A stretch of DNA of 64,000 nucleotides. Origin: Fennellomyces sp. T-0311 (taxonomy: Eukaryota > Mucoromycota > Mucoromycetes > Mucorales > Lichtheimiaceae). Shown in pieces: positions 1 through 13,022 of this stretch. The notes under the pieces are model-generated. The model was not told where the DNA came from. It saw only the letters and a program-made list of their open reading frames with translations, and did not search any database. Made by a program: the position numbers and the translations under genes. The stretch's first letter is position 1; every line of letters begins with the position of its first letter. The DNA lies in NCBI GenBank assembly GCA_025266875.1, contig JALLLT010000026.1, positions 434,001 through 498,000 of the forward strand, given 5' to 3'.

Positions 1-313
1 CTTCAGCAATGCAGCCTCGACTTTTCAACCCCATTTACATCTCCATTTCAGTTACTAGCTTCTCATGATTATGACGTGCGACATTTGCAACAATAAATAA
101 GACACATCTTTTTAACGTATGCTAATGCCTTAAAATTCTGCATTTGTTTCTAATTCATTCCATTTCACACCAACACATATCTGTTTCACACTGGCATATA
201 TCCATTTTTCACCAATACCATGATTTTCATATTTGAGTGCTGTCCTGAAGAGCGTAATTCCCCAAAAAATTATTACTTTCGCTAATTGTACCAAGTCATT
301 GCATCTATTCTTC

Positions 314-416
314 TCGGGTCGGGTATCGGGTACGGGCCTTCGGGTCTTACGGGTCTTTTACGGGTACGGGTCGACTTCTTCAAAGCCGGGTACGGGTCAG
401 CCGATACCCGACCCGA
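314..416. repeat. GGGTA-rich inverted repeat with G-quadruplex motif
   Basis: The arm at 314-329 (tcgggtcgggtatcgg) is the exact reverse complement of 401-416 (ccgatacccgacccga), giving a 16-bp perfect inverted repeat around a 71-nt spacer that is itself rich in GGGTA/GGGTC units. Positions 316-336 hold four GGG runs separated by 2-4 nt, a textbook G-quadruplex pattern. Subterminal CGGGTA-type repeats are known in some hAT transposons, so this could be a remnant of such an element, but I see no clear terminal repeat or target-site duplication. Confidence 0.6.
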
Positions 417-897
417 TACCCGAAATGCGATACCCTAGCTATTACCCCCTAATATCTGACGTATATATAAAGCAGAATTCCTAGATACAGGAATCCTCAT
501 CATTTATACTCTCATATAACCAGTTCCACCTTCGGGTCTCACTAGTAACACTGTCTGACTTACAGCAACGCACTCGATTGTAAGTATACTGTGGTCTGCA
601 CTGTTACAGAGCCTTAGTTAATAGAGTTGCCCTACATGATCGGTAAAGCCAGATCAAGGTTGCATATGCAAGCAAATAAGGCAATTGATAACTGTATGAT
701 TGTTGATGTTGCAATAACAACGGATATAAACAAGAACTAAGGAAAAGCATGTAACCATAAATGATGGTGTATGTCGGGAATACGACACCATCATCAACAA
801 AATCATTATTGAATACAATGACCTCTTTAAGTATCTTGAGATAATTAAGGATAAAATTATAAACATTGCCTTTACTTAAAGCTCTAAACAGGTCATG

Positions 898-1212
898 TGA
901 TATTCAACAATTAGAAGAGGTAGATAAGTGACGAGACTCAAGTAATGACTGATTTATTTCTTATGTTGAATCATCACTTTAAATAATAAAAGCTTATTCT
1001 TGAGGGGTTAGATCATTAATATGGTTGTAAGGCACATGAACCACTATGGTAACTAGGGTTATGTGGGTTTCACTACAATGGGCAAGGTTTTTACGATAAA
1101 TGCATGCCAAGATAGAGATGTGGCTGTAAATCGGAAAATTAAAGTAACCCATTGTCAATAGACAAATAAGGGTAAATGATGCATGAGCCATAATTATGTT
1201 ATAGATACAACA
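898..1212. repeat. Interspersed repeat, copy A
   Basis: About 315 bp that align almost end to end with 35229-35543, with one visible single-base indel. The first 20 bases (tgatattcaacaattagaag) recur nearly unchanged at 1216-1235, so copy A is bracketed by near-identical 20-mers 318 bp apart. No protein is encoded. Compared with the other copy, this one keeps more C and G. It is probably a fragment of a retroelement or its LTR; the family is unknown to me. Confidence 0.7.
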
Positions 1213-1215
1213 GTA

Positions 1216-1660
1216 TGATGTTCAACAATTAGAAGTATCCAACATGAACATAATCACTGATCAGTATAACCTAGATCAGTATCTCGGAACAGTTATCTCT
1301 CACTTTTCTTTTTGGTAAAACTCACTCATGCAGACATATCTTCCATATCCGGCATATTGTCATAGACGTTATCATGAACGCGTGTCAACAGCTATTACTT
1401 AGCTTATCATTATCCATTATGGACCGGCTCCATAACGATAGACATCACTTGTTTCGCAATAACACCCCAACATGACATACGTAATGGGTATACAGGTATA
1501 ATCATGATATGACCTTGGATAACATCGGTAATAGGAAGTCCCATCCATGATAAGCATTTAATATAAATAGAGCGAACTCTTCATCAATAAACTACAGTTT
1601 TCTGAGTCTCGTTGACTTCTATTGTCCCTTTTCGATACTCGCTACTTCGCTCTTATCTCA
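1216..1660 (+). mobile_element. Candidate solo LTR
   Basis: The stretch begins with the TGTTCAACAATTAGAAG-type end shared with copy A and carries a TATAAATAG box near 1562 followed about 24 nt later by an AATAAA signal (about 1586). That compact promoter-plus-polyadenylation layout is typical of the U3-R region of retrotransposon LTRs. It may end near tctca at about 1660. No internal coding region and no convincing primer-binding site follow, so it would be a solo or truncated LTR. Boundaries are approximate. Confidence 0.4.
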
Positions 1661-1821
1661 GAATTGCCAAGCAAAACCCATTCCAGCAGTAAGAAGAATA
1701 CTGGGAACTCTATATAGCGAAGAGCGTTCCGTCAGTGGCAACCTTGTCTTAGATGTAGATGCTCATCATCATTACTGTCAAAATATACTACCAGTAGAGT
1801 TGTTTATAGTCTATGGTGCAA

Positions 1822-2121
1822 TTAGGTTAACAGCGCACCTAGCTTCATAGTGCTGTCCGTTAGTGGCTCACTATGTACAATTTTCGTGAGGTCGAGTTTT
1901 CTGAGGGCACTCAGCCCTCCAGCAAAACGTAGAGCATATCTTGATATTCTCGATTCTGAAGGCTCGATCGGGTCATGTGTTGCCTGGAGACAACTAAAGT
2001 ATTGAATGAGAGACGTGCTGCCAGTAGAACGACTAGCAGCAGAGGGCGCCTCGTGTTCTGAGAATTTTTCAGAAGTGTACCAAGACAAGAAATCGACCTC
2101 GCGAACGAGCAAACCGATCAT
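1822..2121 (-). CDS. Hypothetical protein fragment, unrecognised
   Basis: A 99-codon open frame with a protein-like composition, including a leucine-rich stretch near the C-terminus (ALRKLDLTKIV). I do not recognise it, and it has no convincing upstream exon. It lies among repeats, so it may be a decayed mobile-element or F-box/LRR fragment, or a chance frame. No function is proposed. Confidence 0.2.
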   Translation of the reverse strand: MIGLLVREVDFLSWYTSEKFSEHEAPSAASRSTGSTSLIQYFSCLQATHDPIEPSESRISRYALRFAGGLSALRKLDLTKIVHSEPLTDSTMKLGALLT

Positions 2122-2726
2122 GAGCCATTGCAGAGCACTTATGTGCCAAATGTTCGGCGGAGAGACATATTTTCAATTGCTTTTATACAAAAATAAAAAA
2201 TTATTACTTGCTATACAACAAAAATATGCATACCGGTTTTTTTTGGGTTAACAAATCCTTTCGTAAATACTCCTATACATTAACTACACGTACCAAGTAG
2301 CTCAAGTTGAATAAACCATAAAAATATTTAGCCATTTACGAAGGCGCAAAGTATCGAAGGACTTTCTAAACTAGGGTCGGCAGAACGATTTTCAAAGACA
2401 TTGAAAGGGATTTTGATACATTCAACGCCCTGGAAAATTTTTCCGCTGCATAATTTGTGATATACATAGTATCGCAGCAATCGATCAACTAACAAGGAAG
2501 CATGATGCGGAGCCTCGCAAACAAAAAAAAAAGATATTAGGTACAATGTAGTAAATGTCATTGTTACATAGAGAATGGTACGTTTCACTGTGAAAGTGAT
2601 TAATGAGTGGTTATTGATAAACAAAACCGGGGAACATTGGATAGTTGTTCGTAGTAACGGGAGAGTTACTGTGAGTATAACATTAGGTAGCAGGGTGATT
2701 AACAGGCCTTTTTTATACATATGTTA

Positions 2727-3873
2727 TTATACCACTTTTCCTAGCTGATCCTTCTTTTCTGACATGGCCGACAAAACATCTGGGACGCCGGCTTTCTTTA
2801 GCATTAATGCTACACAATATGTTCCCTTTGCCACTGGCCAGAAAAACGGTATCCGATCCGGTAATCGCCATTCTTGGATACTGTTTAACGGAGTGGCAGG
2901 GACTACTAGATTCGCTGGTCTGAGTGCCGCCATAGTAGCCAATACGATATACTAGTAAATATACACGTTAGTGAGAATGCTTTTTGGACTTGGGTGAAGG
3001 ACATACTCCTGGATAAATAAGTGCAAAGACACCGCCGGCATGCAGAGTGGACAAGAAAAATGTCAATAAAGCGGCAGGTAGGCCTATCAATGTACTACGT
3101 CAGTGATAAGGTCACCACGATAGCCTGCTTTACCCTAGTTACCGAACCCGAAAAAAAAAGCCCAGTGCTGTTCGACATGCGTAAGGCGCTGATCCAAAGA
3201 CCATCCTAAATGGGCCCATTTGTACCTTGAAAGAGTGCATATATCAGTGCCGGGTATTGTTAGAGCGCTGGCAACATACTCAAAGCTGTAATATGCCATA
3301 AACATACATGTGGCAAAGAACGAAAGAGGTGTCCCGATAAAAGGAATGCAGTACATTAATCTTGCGAACGCTGAACAGTTGATATAGAAAAGCGCCATGC
3401 CGACAGTCGAAGCTGGCGACGCCGCTAAAGTCGGACGAAAGTACTCATTTGCATGGATTTGAAAGGCTTCCAAAGCAATCTGAGAGAACAGCTTTGAATT
3501 GACTAAGAGACAGATCAGGTACATCGGATATCCTGTCAGATGCTTGGAAGCGATCAGCTTGGATCAGTTCTTCTGTTTTATCACCACGGACTCGATATTC
3601 TTACAGTATAAGAGTATCCAAAGATGGCATGGTCAGTGTATAGCGTGTCGAGAAGTAGCAGGGCTCCAAGATAAATGATGCCGTTAAGGCCTATAGTCTT
3701 CAATATGGCTGCTTGTATCACGCGGGAGCTGTGGGCGGTCGAGGGATAAGATTGCAGTTTAAATTGTGTGATTGTTGTACTTGCGAAGATATGAGAGAAG
3801 CAACCTTGATCCACTGGAAGGCCTGCTGCAAGCCGCTAAGAAAATATAACACATGCTCGACAATGCTGGCCAT
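2727..3873 (-). CDS. EI24-family ER membrane protein
   Basis: Six exons can be joined into a protein of about 290 residues. It starts MASIVEHVLYFLSG and has several hydrophobic segments (for example IGLNGIIYLGALLLL, about residues 40-55). The family hallmark follows: YYSFEYKW, then LGWSLDQRL, then HWAFFFGFG. EI24 (etoposide-induced 2.4) proteins are multi-spanning ER membrane proteins linked to autophagy. Intron 1 (3784 down to 3729) works only as a GC-AG intron with a GCAAGT donor: it restores the frame from the N-terminal helix into SSRVIQAAILK, whereas no convincing GT donor does. Intron 3 uses GTATGT and joins FE to YKW exactly at the motif. The C-terminal tail after the last membrane segment is about 70 residues. 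It shares a 127-bp promoter with the U2AF gene. The family assignment is good; the cellular role here is inferred. Confidence 0.8.
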
Positions 3874-4000
3874 GGCGACTCACACGCGTTGTGTGGTTAG
3901 GAGTAAAGGTCAAGTCCGCTTTGGTATCAGAATTTTTGGTTTTTTGAAAAACCTGCTCGCCTTTCACGTCTGCTCTTTACCTTAATACTCATTTTTCATC
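3874..4000. promoter_or_regulatory. Bidirectional promoter, EI24-like / U2AF
   Basis: Only 127 bp separate the two divergent start codons, so both promoters and both 5' leaders must lie here or inside the genes. I see no clear TATA box. The part nearest the U2AF start is pyrimidine-rich on the plus strand. Confidence 0.5.
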
Positions 4001-6172
<2,172 letters not shown>

Positions 6173-6376
6173 GACTATTCGCTTGTGCTTCGAAATGACT
6201 ATAAAATAACACTTTTTTTCGCTTGTAGGATCCGCCCTTTGTTTATTAGATTAAGTCAGTTCCCTCAAAAAAAAGATCAATTGATGATAATTTTGCTTGT
6301 TGAATGAAAAGAAAAATGTATGATGCGCTGTCTTTGTGTTATAGTATCGATCCAAGTAGTAAATAACAATGTGAAT

Positions 6377-9102
6377 TTAGGTCCACAACCGCAGTGACCC
6401 GTCGGCACCACTGGAGAAGATCCATGGCTGTGTGGGGTGGAACTCGATGTTCAGAACACCTGTAGCGCAAGCATGAATTTTTTTGAAATAAGCAGCATTT
6501 TAGTGTCATCAACGTACCAAGACCATCTTTGTTTTCGTGGCCCTTCAGGATCTTGACGGGCACAATCAGTGGATTTTGGAGCAGGTCGTTGTAAACCATG
6601 CCGTAGAACACTTGGATGCTGCCATCGTCCGAAGCTGATGCAAATAAAGGATAGCGGCGATGGTATGTTACTTCACGAACCGCCTTTTCGTGGTATCTAT
6701 GGAAACGAAAGCGTTAGGTTGGCTGCCCGGAGCGATCTTCATCACCACGGTTACCTCAATGACTTGTATGGACGAGCGCCAAGGTCCATATCAAACCAGG
6801 CCACCTTCTTGTCGTAACTGCCGATGATGACGTTATCACCACCTGGGTGAACATCGATACTGGAGATCCATTTTACACCAGGTTGAAGAGTCTTTACGAG
6901 CTGTTGTTGCATCAAATCATATACTCGTACATAGATTTGAGTCTAAATAACGTACAGCCATCAGTGTACTGATCCTTCTCGAATATAGTTTTAGAAAACA
7001 TACCGCAACAAAGAAAATAGGCTTGATAGGATGGAAGGCCACCTTTTGGACGATACCCTTCAGTTTGCTGAACGGAGACTGTGTTTGATGCTTGGTTGCT
7101 TGGTGGATCAAGACTTGTCTGGCATCTGGTGCCACTGTTGCAAAGTAATCACCTTTGCGATGCCAAGTGATCTGCTTAACAGTTTGGCTGTGCTGCAGTC
7201 GTACCTTGAAGCCATACTTCTCTTCATCCTTTTCAGAAGGCTTTGTCCAGCTGATGACTTGTCGAGACTTCTCTTCATCCGAGACAGGTCGGGTAAAGCC
7301 ACTCTTGATATATTGGTCGGTAGCCATGACAATTTCACCAGAGCCAAGCTTTGGTGGTGAAATGAGCAATACCTCACCGTGACCGATGGATGCAGCAAAC
7401 AGCCAAAGGTCAGGGTTAGGATTCCAAGCAATGGCATGGATAACGTCCTTGAACTGCCACATGAACAGACAGCGTCCAGTGGAAACTTCCCACATCCGGA
7501 TGGTATGATCGTCAGAACCTGAGATGATAAATAGGCCGGAAGGATGAACAGACAGACAACGGATACGAGCAGTGTGGCCCTCATATGAGAGGGATTGGAC
7601 AGTGGGGAACGGCTGCAAATCCTTTGGACTTGGCAGTTTAGGTATGAGCGAATCTGGATCAACATTAAGCTAGAGCAGCCATGTTAGTTAGATGAAAAAG
7701 TCGAGCGAGTGGGCGAAGTCACTTACTCTGTTCTTGCGGACACGAGGCGCCAAATACAAGTCCAGACATCGCTGGAATCGTTCCTGGATGAATCGATCGT
7801 ATGCTGGGACATGGCGTAAGCTCTTGTACTTTTTGGGAAGATAGTTCTTTGGTCTGTCCTCTGGATCCAGATCGTGCCACTGCTTCACTTCTTCCTCGTC
7901 AGGGAGGTATTCTTCCGGTGGGTTATAACTCTCATCGTGCTCGGGCAACTTCATTTTTGGCGCAACGATATGCATAACGTGATCCTCGCGCGGCTTGTCA
8001 TCATCGCCCCACAGGTTATAAAATCGTGGCTTCTCGTCCTTTGGCTTTCGTGGAACAATGCGGCCCTGGCGGATCGCCTTGACAATTTTCATGACCTAGC
8101 AAATCATGTCAGTATTCTGCATCTGACAGCAATAGACCAGCAGACTCATTACCTTCTTCGCCTCCCACTTGGAAGGAATGAAACGGCGCTTGGGTTCTGG
8201 ACGAGCTGACAGAGGCATTTCCTCAGTCTTGCTGGTGAACCACTCGACCGTTGGCTCATAGGGGTTATAGTCAGCATCGGGAATGATACCACGCTGCAAT
8301 CGTTGAATGATATCCATCTCCTCGTCGTTCAAAACAACATCCTTGCCCTCCTTGTCACTGCGGACAGTCTTCCACGAATCAGGATCGTCCATCGTTGCCA
8401 GGAACTTTTCGAGCTCGTCAGCTGTTGCAGGTTTTAGGATCTTTTTGCCGTCCACGTCGTAACCGATGTGCGGCAAATCCTTGTACCAGTCAGCTGGGAT
8501 ATTGCCAACGGTGTTTTCAGTTTCTTCCGTAGAGCTGTCACTGTCGTAGTTGGCTTCGATCTCTGGCAGCTTTTCCAAAGCAGGTTTCCTATTAACCCCT
8601 GTCAGCAAAACTCAACCCGCGTACTTCCATGCGATTCGACGTACTGCTTGTTGAATTCTTCCTCTTCCAGATCAGCTTCATCCAAACTGTCACCGGCCAT
8701 GTAATCGTCATCCTCGTCCTCTTCTTCGTCCTCTTGAGCGTCATCATCTTCCTCTTCGCTATCCTCTTCGTCGCTGCTGATGCTCAATTCGGGAAACTCC
8801 TCGATATCGCTGTCGTTCTCGTCCAGGTCGTTCTCCTGTGTCTCGACTTCCTCTTCATCCGACGATCCGGCATCGAGGGTGATTTGACCATAATCAGAAT
8901 CGTTTTCACTATCGCTCTCTTCTAGGATCTCGGCTGCACGCTTTTTCGATGATCGTTTTCCGTTCGACTGTGTTGTTGGTGCTGGCACGGCGGCAGGCTG
9001 TTTTTGCTTCAGCGCCGGCTTGGGAACTTTGCCGGACTTATCTGTCGACTTTGCAGTCTTTCCTTGGTGCTTGTCAGCGAATTTGACCGTTTTCTTTGGC
9101 AT
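6377..9102 (-). CDS. ERB1/BOP1 ribosome biogenesis WD40 protein
   Basis: About 780 residues. The N-terminus ([15 protein letters not shown]) is basic, followed by a long Asp/Glu-rich stretch (about 8640-8930). Next is the BOP1NT domain, recognisable by [14 protein letters not shown] and by [12 protein letters not shown]40 repeats follow, for example [17 protein letters not shown] with [13 protein letters not shown], and the last blade ends [12 protein letters not shown] just before the stop. Erb1/BOP1 joins Ytm1/WDR12 and Nop7/Pes1 in the PeBoW complex that drives 27S pre-rRNA processing and 60S subunit assembly in the nucleolus. The acidic tract is longer than I would expect for the family but of a usual kind. 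At least five introns are seen. It diverges from HMCES across 127 bp. Confidence 0.95.
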
Positions 9103-9229
9103 GGTAACTCGACAACGTTTCCAAAGAAAAAAAAAAGTCGCCTTGGAAATGCAGGTTCGCTCCCGTGGCTTTTTCGCTGTGAATGGGACTGTGAATCACG
9201 GTGCATGCTGAATTCAACCCCTCTCAACT
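9103..9229. promoter_or_regulatory. Bidirectional promoter, ERB1 / HMCES
   Basis: A 127-bp divergent intergenic region containing a run of A residues (about 9126-9136). It has the same length as the EI24/U2AF promoter. No TATA box is visible. Confidence 0.45.
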
Positions 9230-10315
9230 ATGTGTGGTCGATTCGCCTGTTCACTATGTCCCAATGCCCTGAGAAATAAACTCATCGACAGCAATGTGCT
9301 TGTGTCCAAGGAATGGAATGGCCAAGCCGCGTTTTATCCGAGTTTCAACGTTGGTCCACGCAGCTACATACCAGTGATCCGTCGTTCCGGCGACGAGCTC
9401 GTTTTGCAAGCTATGAAGTGGGGGTTTATTCCTTGCTGGGCAAAGCAGGCGCCTGATCGACAGGTATAGCCGTAGATTCTGTAGAAGAAAGCTCTTGATC
9501 TTAATCATGTTCAGCAAAAAGCCCATCAATGCGCGTGATGACACGCTGTCTGGCCAGTCAATGTTTGATCACGCCAAGAACAAAGGCCGATGTGTTGTAG
9601 TGGCAGAAGGGTACGTTGATATCAATAGCTGACTAGGACTATATTGACCATTCCTAGATTCTACGAGTGGAAGCAACTTGCGAATGGTAAAAGTATCCCC
9701 TATTATACCAAACGCAAAGATGGAAAGTTGATGCTGTTTGCTGGACTGTATGATGTTTCTCAGATCGAAGGTTAGCACCATGAGCTTGTAATACCTCTTC
9801 TGTATCTCTGATTGCCCTACAGACCAGCAGCTATACACTTGCACCATTATCACCACATCAGCATCCTCGTTCTTTGAGGTTCTGCATACTCGTATGCCCG
9901 TCATTCTTGAGAACGGCTCGTCCGATGTGGATATCTGGTTATCTGACCAGCCGTGGGGCAAAGAACACGTACAGATCATGCATCCATTTGAGGGCATGTT
10001 GGATTGGTAAGAAAGCAATTGCTTGTTGACCAGCATGACTGTGACACACCCTAAAGCTACCAAGTGACCGATGCTGTTGGAAATACCAAAAACAATTCGG
10101 CGGACTTTGTTGTGCCAGTTGATCAACTCAAAGGATCGATCTCGAACTTTCTTCAAAAGCAAGGTACAAAGCGCAAGCGTCTCGACAAAGCAGAGAAACC
10201 AATTGTAAGCGACGCCAAAAAACATGATGCAAAGGATCCATCAGAAAAGAGTGCGACCCGCAGTGTGAAAATGCAAAACCGCGGCAAGATCACGAGTTTC
10301 TTCAAGAAGAATTAA
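9230..10315 (+). CDS. HMCES/YedK-type SRAP protein (abasic-site shield)
   Basis: About 285 residues from five exons. It begins MCGRFACS, so Cys2 is available as the catalytic nucleophile once Met1 is removed. Other SRAP landmarks are WGFIPCWAK, PINARDDTLSGQS, the glutamate in VVAEGFYEWK, and HTRMPVIL with the conserved histidine. SRAP proteins covalently bind abasic sites in single-stranded DNA through Cys2 and protect them during replication. A lysine-rich tail of about 80 residues ends GKITSFFKKN, which resembles a PIP-box-like PCNA-binding end (inference). Intron 1 fits best from 9463 to an AAAAG acceptor near 9518; the nearer TTCAG acceptor breaks the frame. It converges with the LAMTOR5-like gene, with only 11 bp between the stops. 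Confidence 0.9.
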
Positions 10316-10326
10316 GCTTTTTTTCT

Positions 10327-10790
10327 TTACATAAAGATAGCGAGAGTAAAAGATCCTTCGTTGCGAATAACAACTTTACTAAAAAGTCAGTTGCTATGTC
10401 AACCTTCTTGCTCCATACACACGGTATCATTGGCGCTTTACCTTTGCTCATAATCCAACGTTATCGTCGGGTATTGTCCTTCTACGCCTGCTGGAAGAAG
10501 ATCGCGAGCCGTGCGGGCAATGGCTGCCGCACTGCCTGCTGCCTCACTCTTTGCAATGCCTCGTGCTGCTCAGACCAAAAAAAAAGTCAATTCTAGGTCA
10601 GAGTCATTCCGGTCTGCATGAAGCCCACCTCCAAGACACAAGCCCATTTCGTCTGCTAATAATACGCCCTTGACATCTTCTCTACTCGCACTTGACTCGA
10701 AGAAGCACTTAATGAAAGCGCATTGGAACAAGATTATGCGAGAAAACGAACTCACATTTGATCGAGGGTTGAATTTAGTTCGGCGTCCAT
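10327..10790 (-). CDS. LAMTOR5/HBXIP-like Ragulator subunit
   Basis: A small split gene of about 89 residues in four exons, each too short to stand out alone. Joined, it reads MDAELNSTLDQI, then REDVKGVLLADEMGLCLGA, RGIAKSEAGSAAAIARTARD, PTITLDYEQ and KVVIRNEGSFTLAIFM. This follows the roadblock-like LAMTOR5 pattern: short N-terminal helix, GVLxxDxxGLCLGARG hairpin, Ala-rich helix, then a beta strand and C-terminal hairpin. In animals LAMTOR5 is part of the pentameric Ragulator that anchors Rag GTPases to lysosomes for TORC1 signalling. Every intron has GT-AG ends and keeps the frame. The two central introns fall on each side of the LGG/ARG hairpin. Homology rests on the pattern I recognise, not on a search. 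Confidence 0.7.
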
Positions 10791-11094
10791 AGTTCTGGGG
10801 CTGTTGTTAAAGGCAAGTCGTGAATCCTGCACAGGCAGTCGGAATTTACATTTCAAGGAATAAGGTACCAGTTGATTGCCTGTAGTCGCTACAGACACAC
10901 TCTCTGATGGCATGCAAACCCATTTATTTGTCTGACAAAGCGTCCTTTTCCATATCCATCGAAATTATGCATTATCTCGACGCGTTCATGCAAGATGTGG
11001 ATGTGAATAACAGACTGCACAGGCCGAAGAATATGTTCTGCGAATCAGCGTTCGCCACGCTTTTCCTCTTTCAAAAATGCAAACAGAGTGTATT

Positions 11095-11541
11095 TTAACC
11101 GAGATAATTGACACAAAAGAAATGGAGCAACAGCGAACAGACAACAAAGTCGCCAAAAGATCTATCGCATTGCTATGAGAAAGAGGATCGAGACAGCGGA
11201 TATTTGGTGGAAACTTACCTTTCTGGGGATATCGATTCGAACATTTCTTTGTTTCGTGCATTGGTTTGTATGCGCAGGTTGACTATAGAAACACGTCAGC
11301 AACAGCTGCTATGGTAGCTCGGCTATTGCATACCTGCTAAAACAAAGCTACCGACAGTGGAAATGAAACCGGCCAAAAAGGCATTGTATGGGAAGGTTCC
11401 GACGGTGGCCATGTAAATGAACTGGAAAATGCCAGACAGCATAATGTACGCGAGGTAAATGTCAATGATCTTCAGGTTAGTTGGCGTATCCTTTTTGTAC
11501 GCGAAAATGAACTTTTGCGCGGCATTGGTATAACTGTCCAT
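11095..11541 (-). CDS. OST2/DAD1 oligosaccharyltransferase subunit
   Basis: Three exons give about 112 residues, the usual DAD1 length. Exon 1 carries NLKIIDIYLAYIMLSG and VGTFPYNAFLAGFISTVGS, two of the three membrane segments. Exon 2 gives NLRIQTNARNKEMFESISPE. Exon 3 gives RSFGDFVVCSLLLHFFCVNY ending in LG, which matches the family's conserved C-terminus. DAD1/Ost2 is an ER membrane subunit of oligosaccharyltransferase, which transfers the glycan to Asn in nascent proteins. The exon 3 acceptor is at CGATAG; an alternative downstream acceptor gives a C-terminus unlike the family and was rejected. Confidence 0.9.
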
Positions 11542-13022
11542 GATGGTTTGCCACGTTGCAGTTATTCAAGGAACACACCGTGGCGGGGATTGGTGTCGTA
11601 GTTGCTCAGGCTTTTAATTAAGACTCATTGGACAATTTTGAAGTGCTTGTATAACAGCATTTTGTGTCATGTCTCGCTTTCGCTCCAATATATCATTCTT
11701 TCGTCTTAGTATATGGAAATATTCAAAAAAGAGTATGAACTGGTGATGCTGCATCGACTACCGTTGATGAAGGGATACAGGATCTAACGAGATAAGGGAA
11801 TGTTTGTCCAAAAGCAAACACTCGGATCACAATCACTTGTTAACTATCAAATCAACAAAGTAATTCAAATGAATGACTATCCCCCATGTTTATAGACGGG
11901 AAGGTCACTTGTACTGCTAGTAATATGATCCTATTTAACTATTCCCAAAACGTTCTATGCTCGGGTGATGGCCTGATAAGCATCCTCTTGCCGTTTTGAT
12001 AGGTATTTCGCTCACCCTTGCTATTTATCATTGGCCTTTGTTGCGTGTAGATCAACAGAACAGTACGTAGATCAAGTATTCAGCATGGATGCTTCGAATA
12101 TCTCGAGGTACGCAAGGATAATACGCAAAACAGGAGGTAGAGTGTCTTAATGGTTTTTATCCCACCCTGTTGCAAGTGCGTCCATTCAGATACTCCTTAA
12201 ACGTGGCCCATTATGTTGATCGTGACGTACAGTAATCTAGAATTATCCAGCGATTGTCATTGACTCCCGCCTCAGACGTCGATTACAAATCAAGTACAGG
12301 CGTATGGTTTCCCGTTTCCGAGCAACATCCTCCCTCTTCGCATATCACATGACCATTTGGTATTACAAGACTGTTCAGCCACCTTTTATAGTCATTGATT
12401 AAATAGCTTATTTCCGCGCGAGGATCGGTGCACTTGCCAGGCTTCCTTGGATTTTAACAGTCGGTATAATATTAAACTGAACTGAGCGGGCATCATCCTT
12501 GAAGTAGAAGCGATCTGTCAAGTGCAACCCCGACTTCCAAGAGGCCTTAGCCGCGCCAGAGCAAGGTCACTCGCGTTATCACCCAGGTTAGGGAAGAACA
12601 CAGCACTAAGCAGGCTTTACTGCTCGCTTTATTCGCGAGGCATAATTGAGGATATTTTACTGGGGACCTTTGGTAATAGTGTGATCTCTCGCCATTGCTG
12701 AGACCCGAAGCAACGTTCCAACACGCAGAACTTTCAGTTTCCTCGTATAAACATTGTCTTTTGGTAAATTTGACTCACTGCTCTTACATCATGGCAACGG
12801 ACGGGCGCCATGGCCACGTTTTGTTTCCAAGGAACAAGAAACACTCGCCGGGAAACATTTGTCTCAGCAGCGGGGTGAACTTTTCCATAAGAGGATAGGC
12901 CTCGTTTACACTTTTTTTAAACTCGAGTTGAGTTTTTTGAACAATCTCTCTCGACAGTCCGTCATTTCATTGAAAGACTCCGTTCATCCCTCACTTTGGA
13001 TCGAATTCACCCCCCTTTCGTG
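11542..13022. other. Long intergenic region upstream of the SKN7-like gene
   Basis: About 1.5 kb between divergent OST2 and SKN7-like genes. I see no gene, tRNA or repeat. It is long for this gene-dense block, so it probably holds an extended promoter for the regulator. The last 120 bases before the SKN7 start are pyrimidine-rich. Confidence 0.5.

Larger units (their letters stand above)
1..2726. other. Gene-poor, repeat-bearing flank
   Basis: I see no recognisable conserved gene here. The stretch holds a GGGTA-rich inverted repeat (314-416), an interspersed repeat copy (898-1212), an LTR-like module (from 1216) and one unrecognised minus-strand open frame (1822-2121). The part from about 2260 to 2726 is AT-rich and lies just beyond the stop codon of the EI24-like gene, so it probably includes that gene's 3' untranslated region. 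A TATATAAA string at about 463-470 could be a further LTR or promoter relic. Confidence 0.6.

Noticed and set aside
8629..8925. Plus-strand hydrophobic frame opposite ERB1
   Set aside because: It is the antisense of the Asp/Glu-rich tract, which always reads as Val/Leu/Phe-rich. It has no gene structure.
10986..11090. A more distal 3' exon for OST2/DAD1 ending NADSQNIFFG and so on
   Set aside because: Its length and residues do not fit the DAD1 C-terminus. The upstream exon giving RSFGDFVVCSLLLHFF, then CVNYLG, matches the family and ends at 11095.
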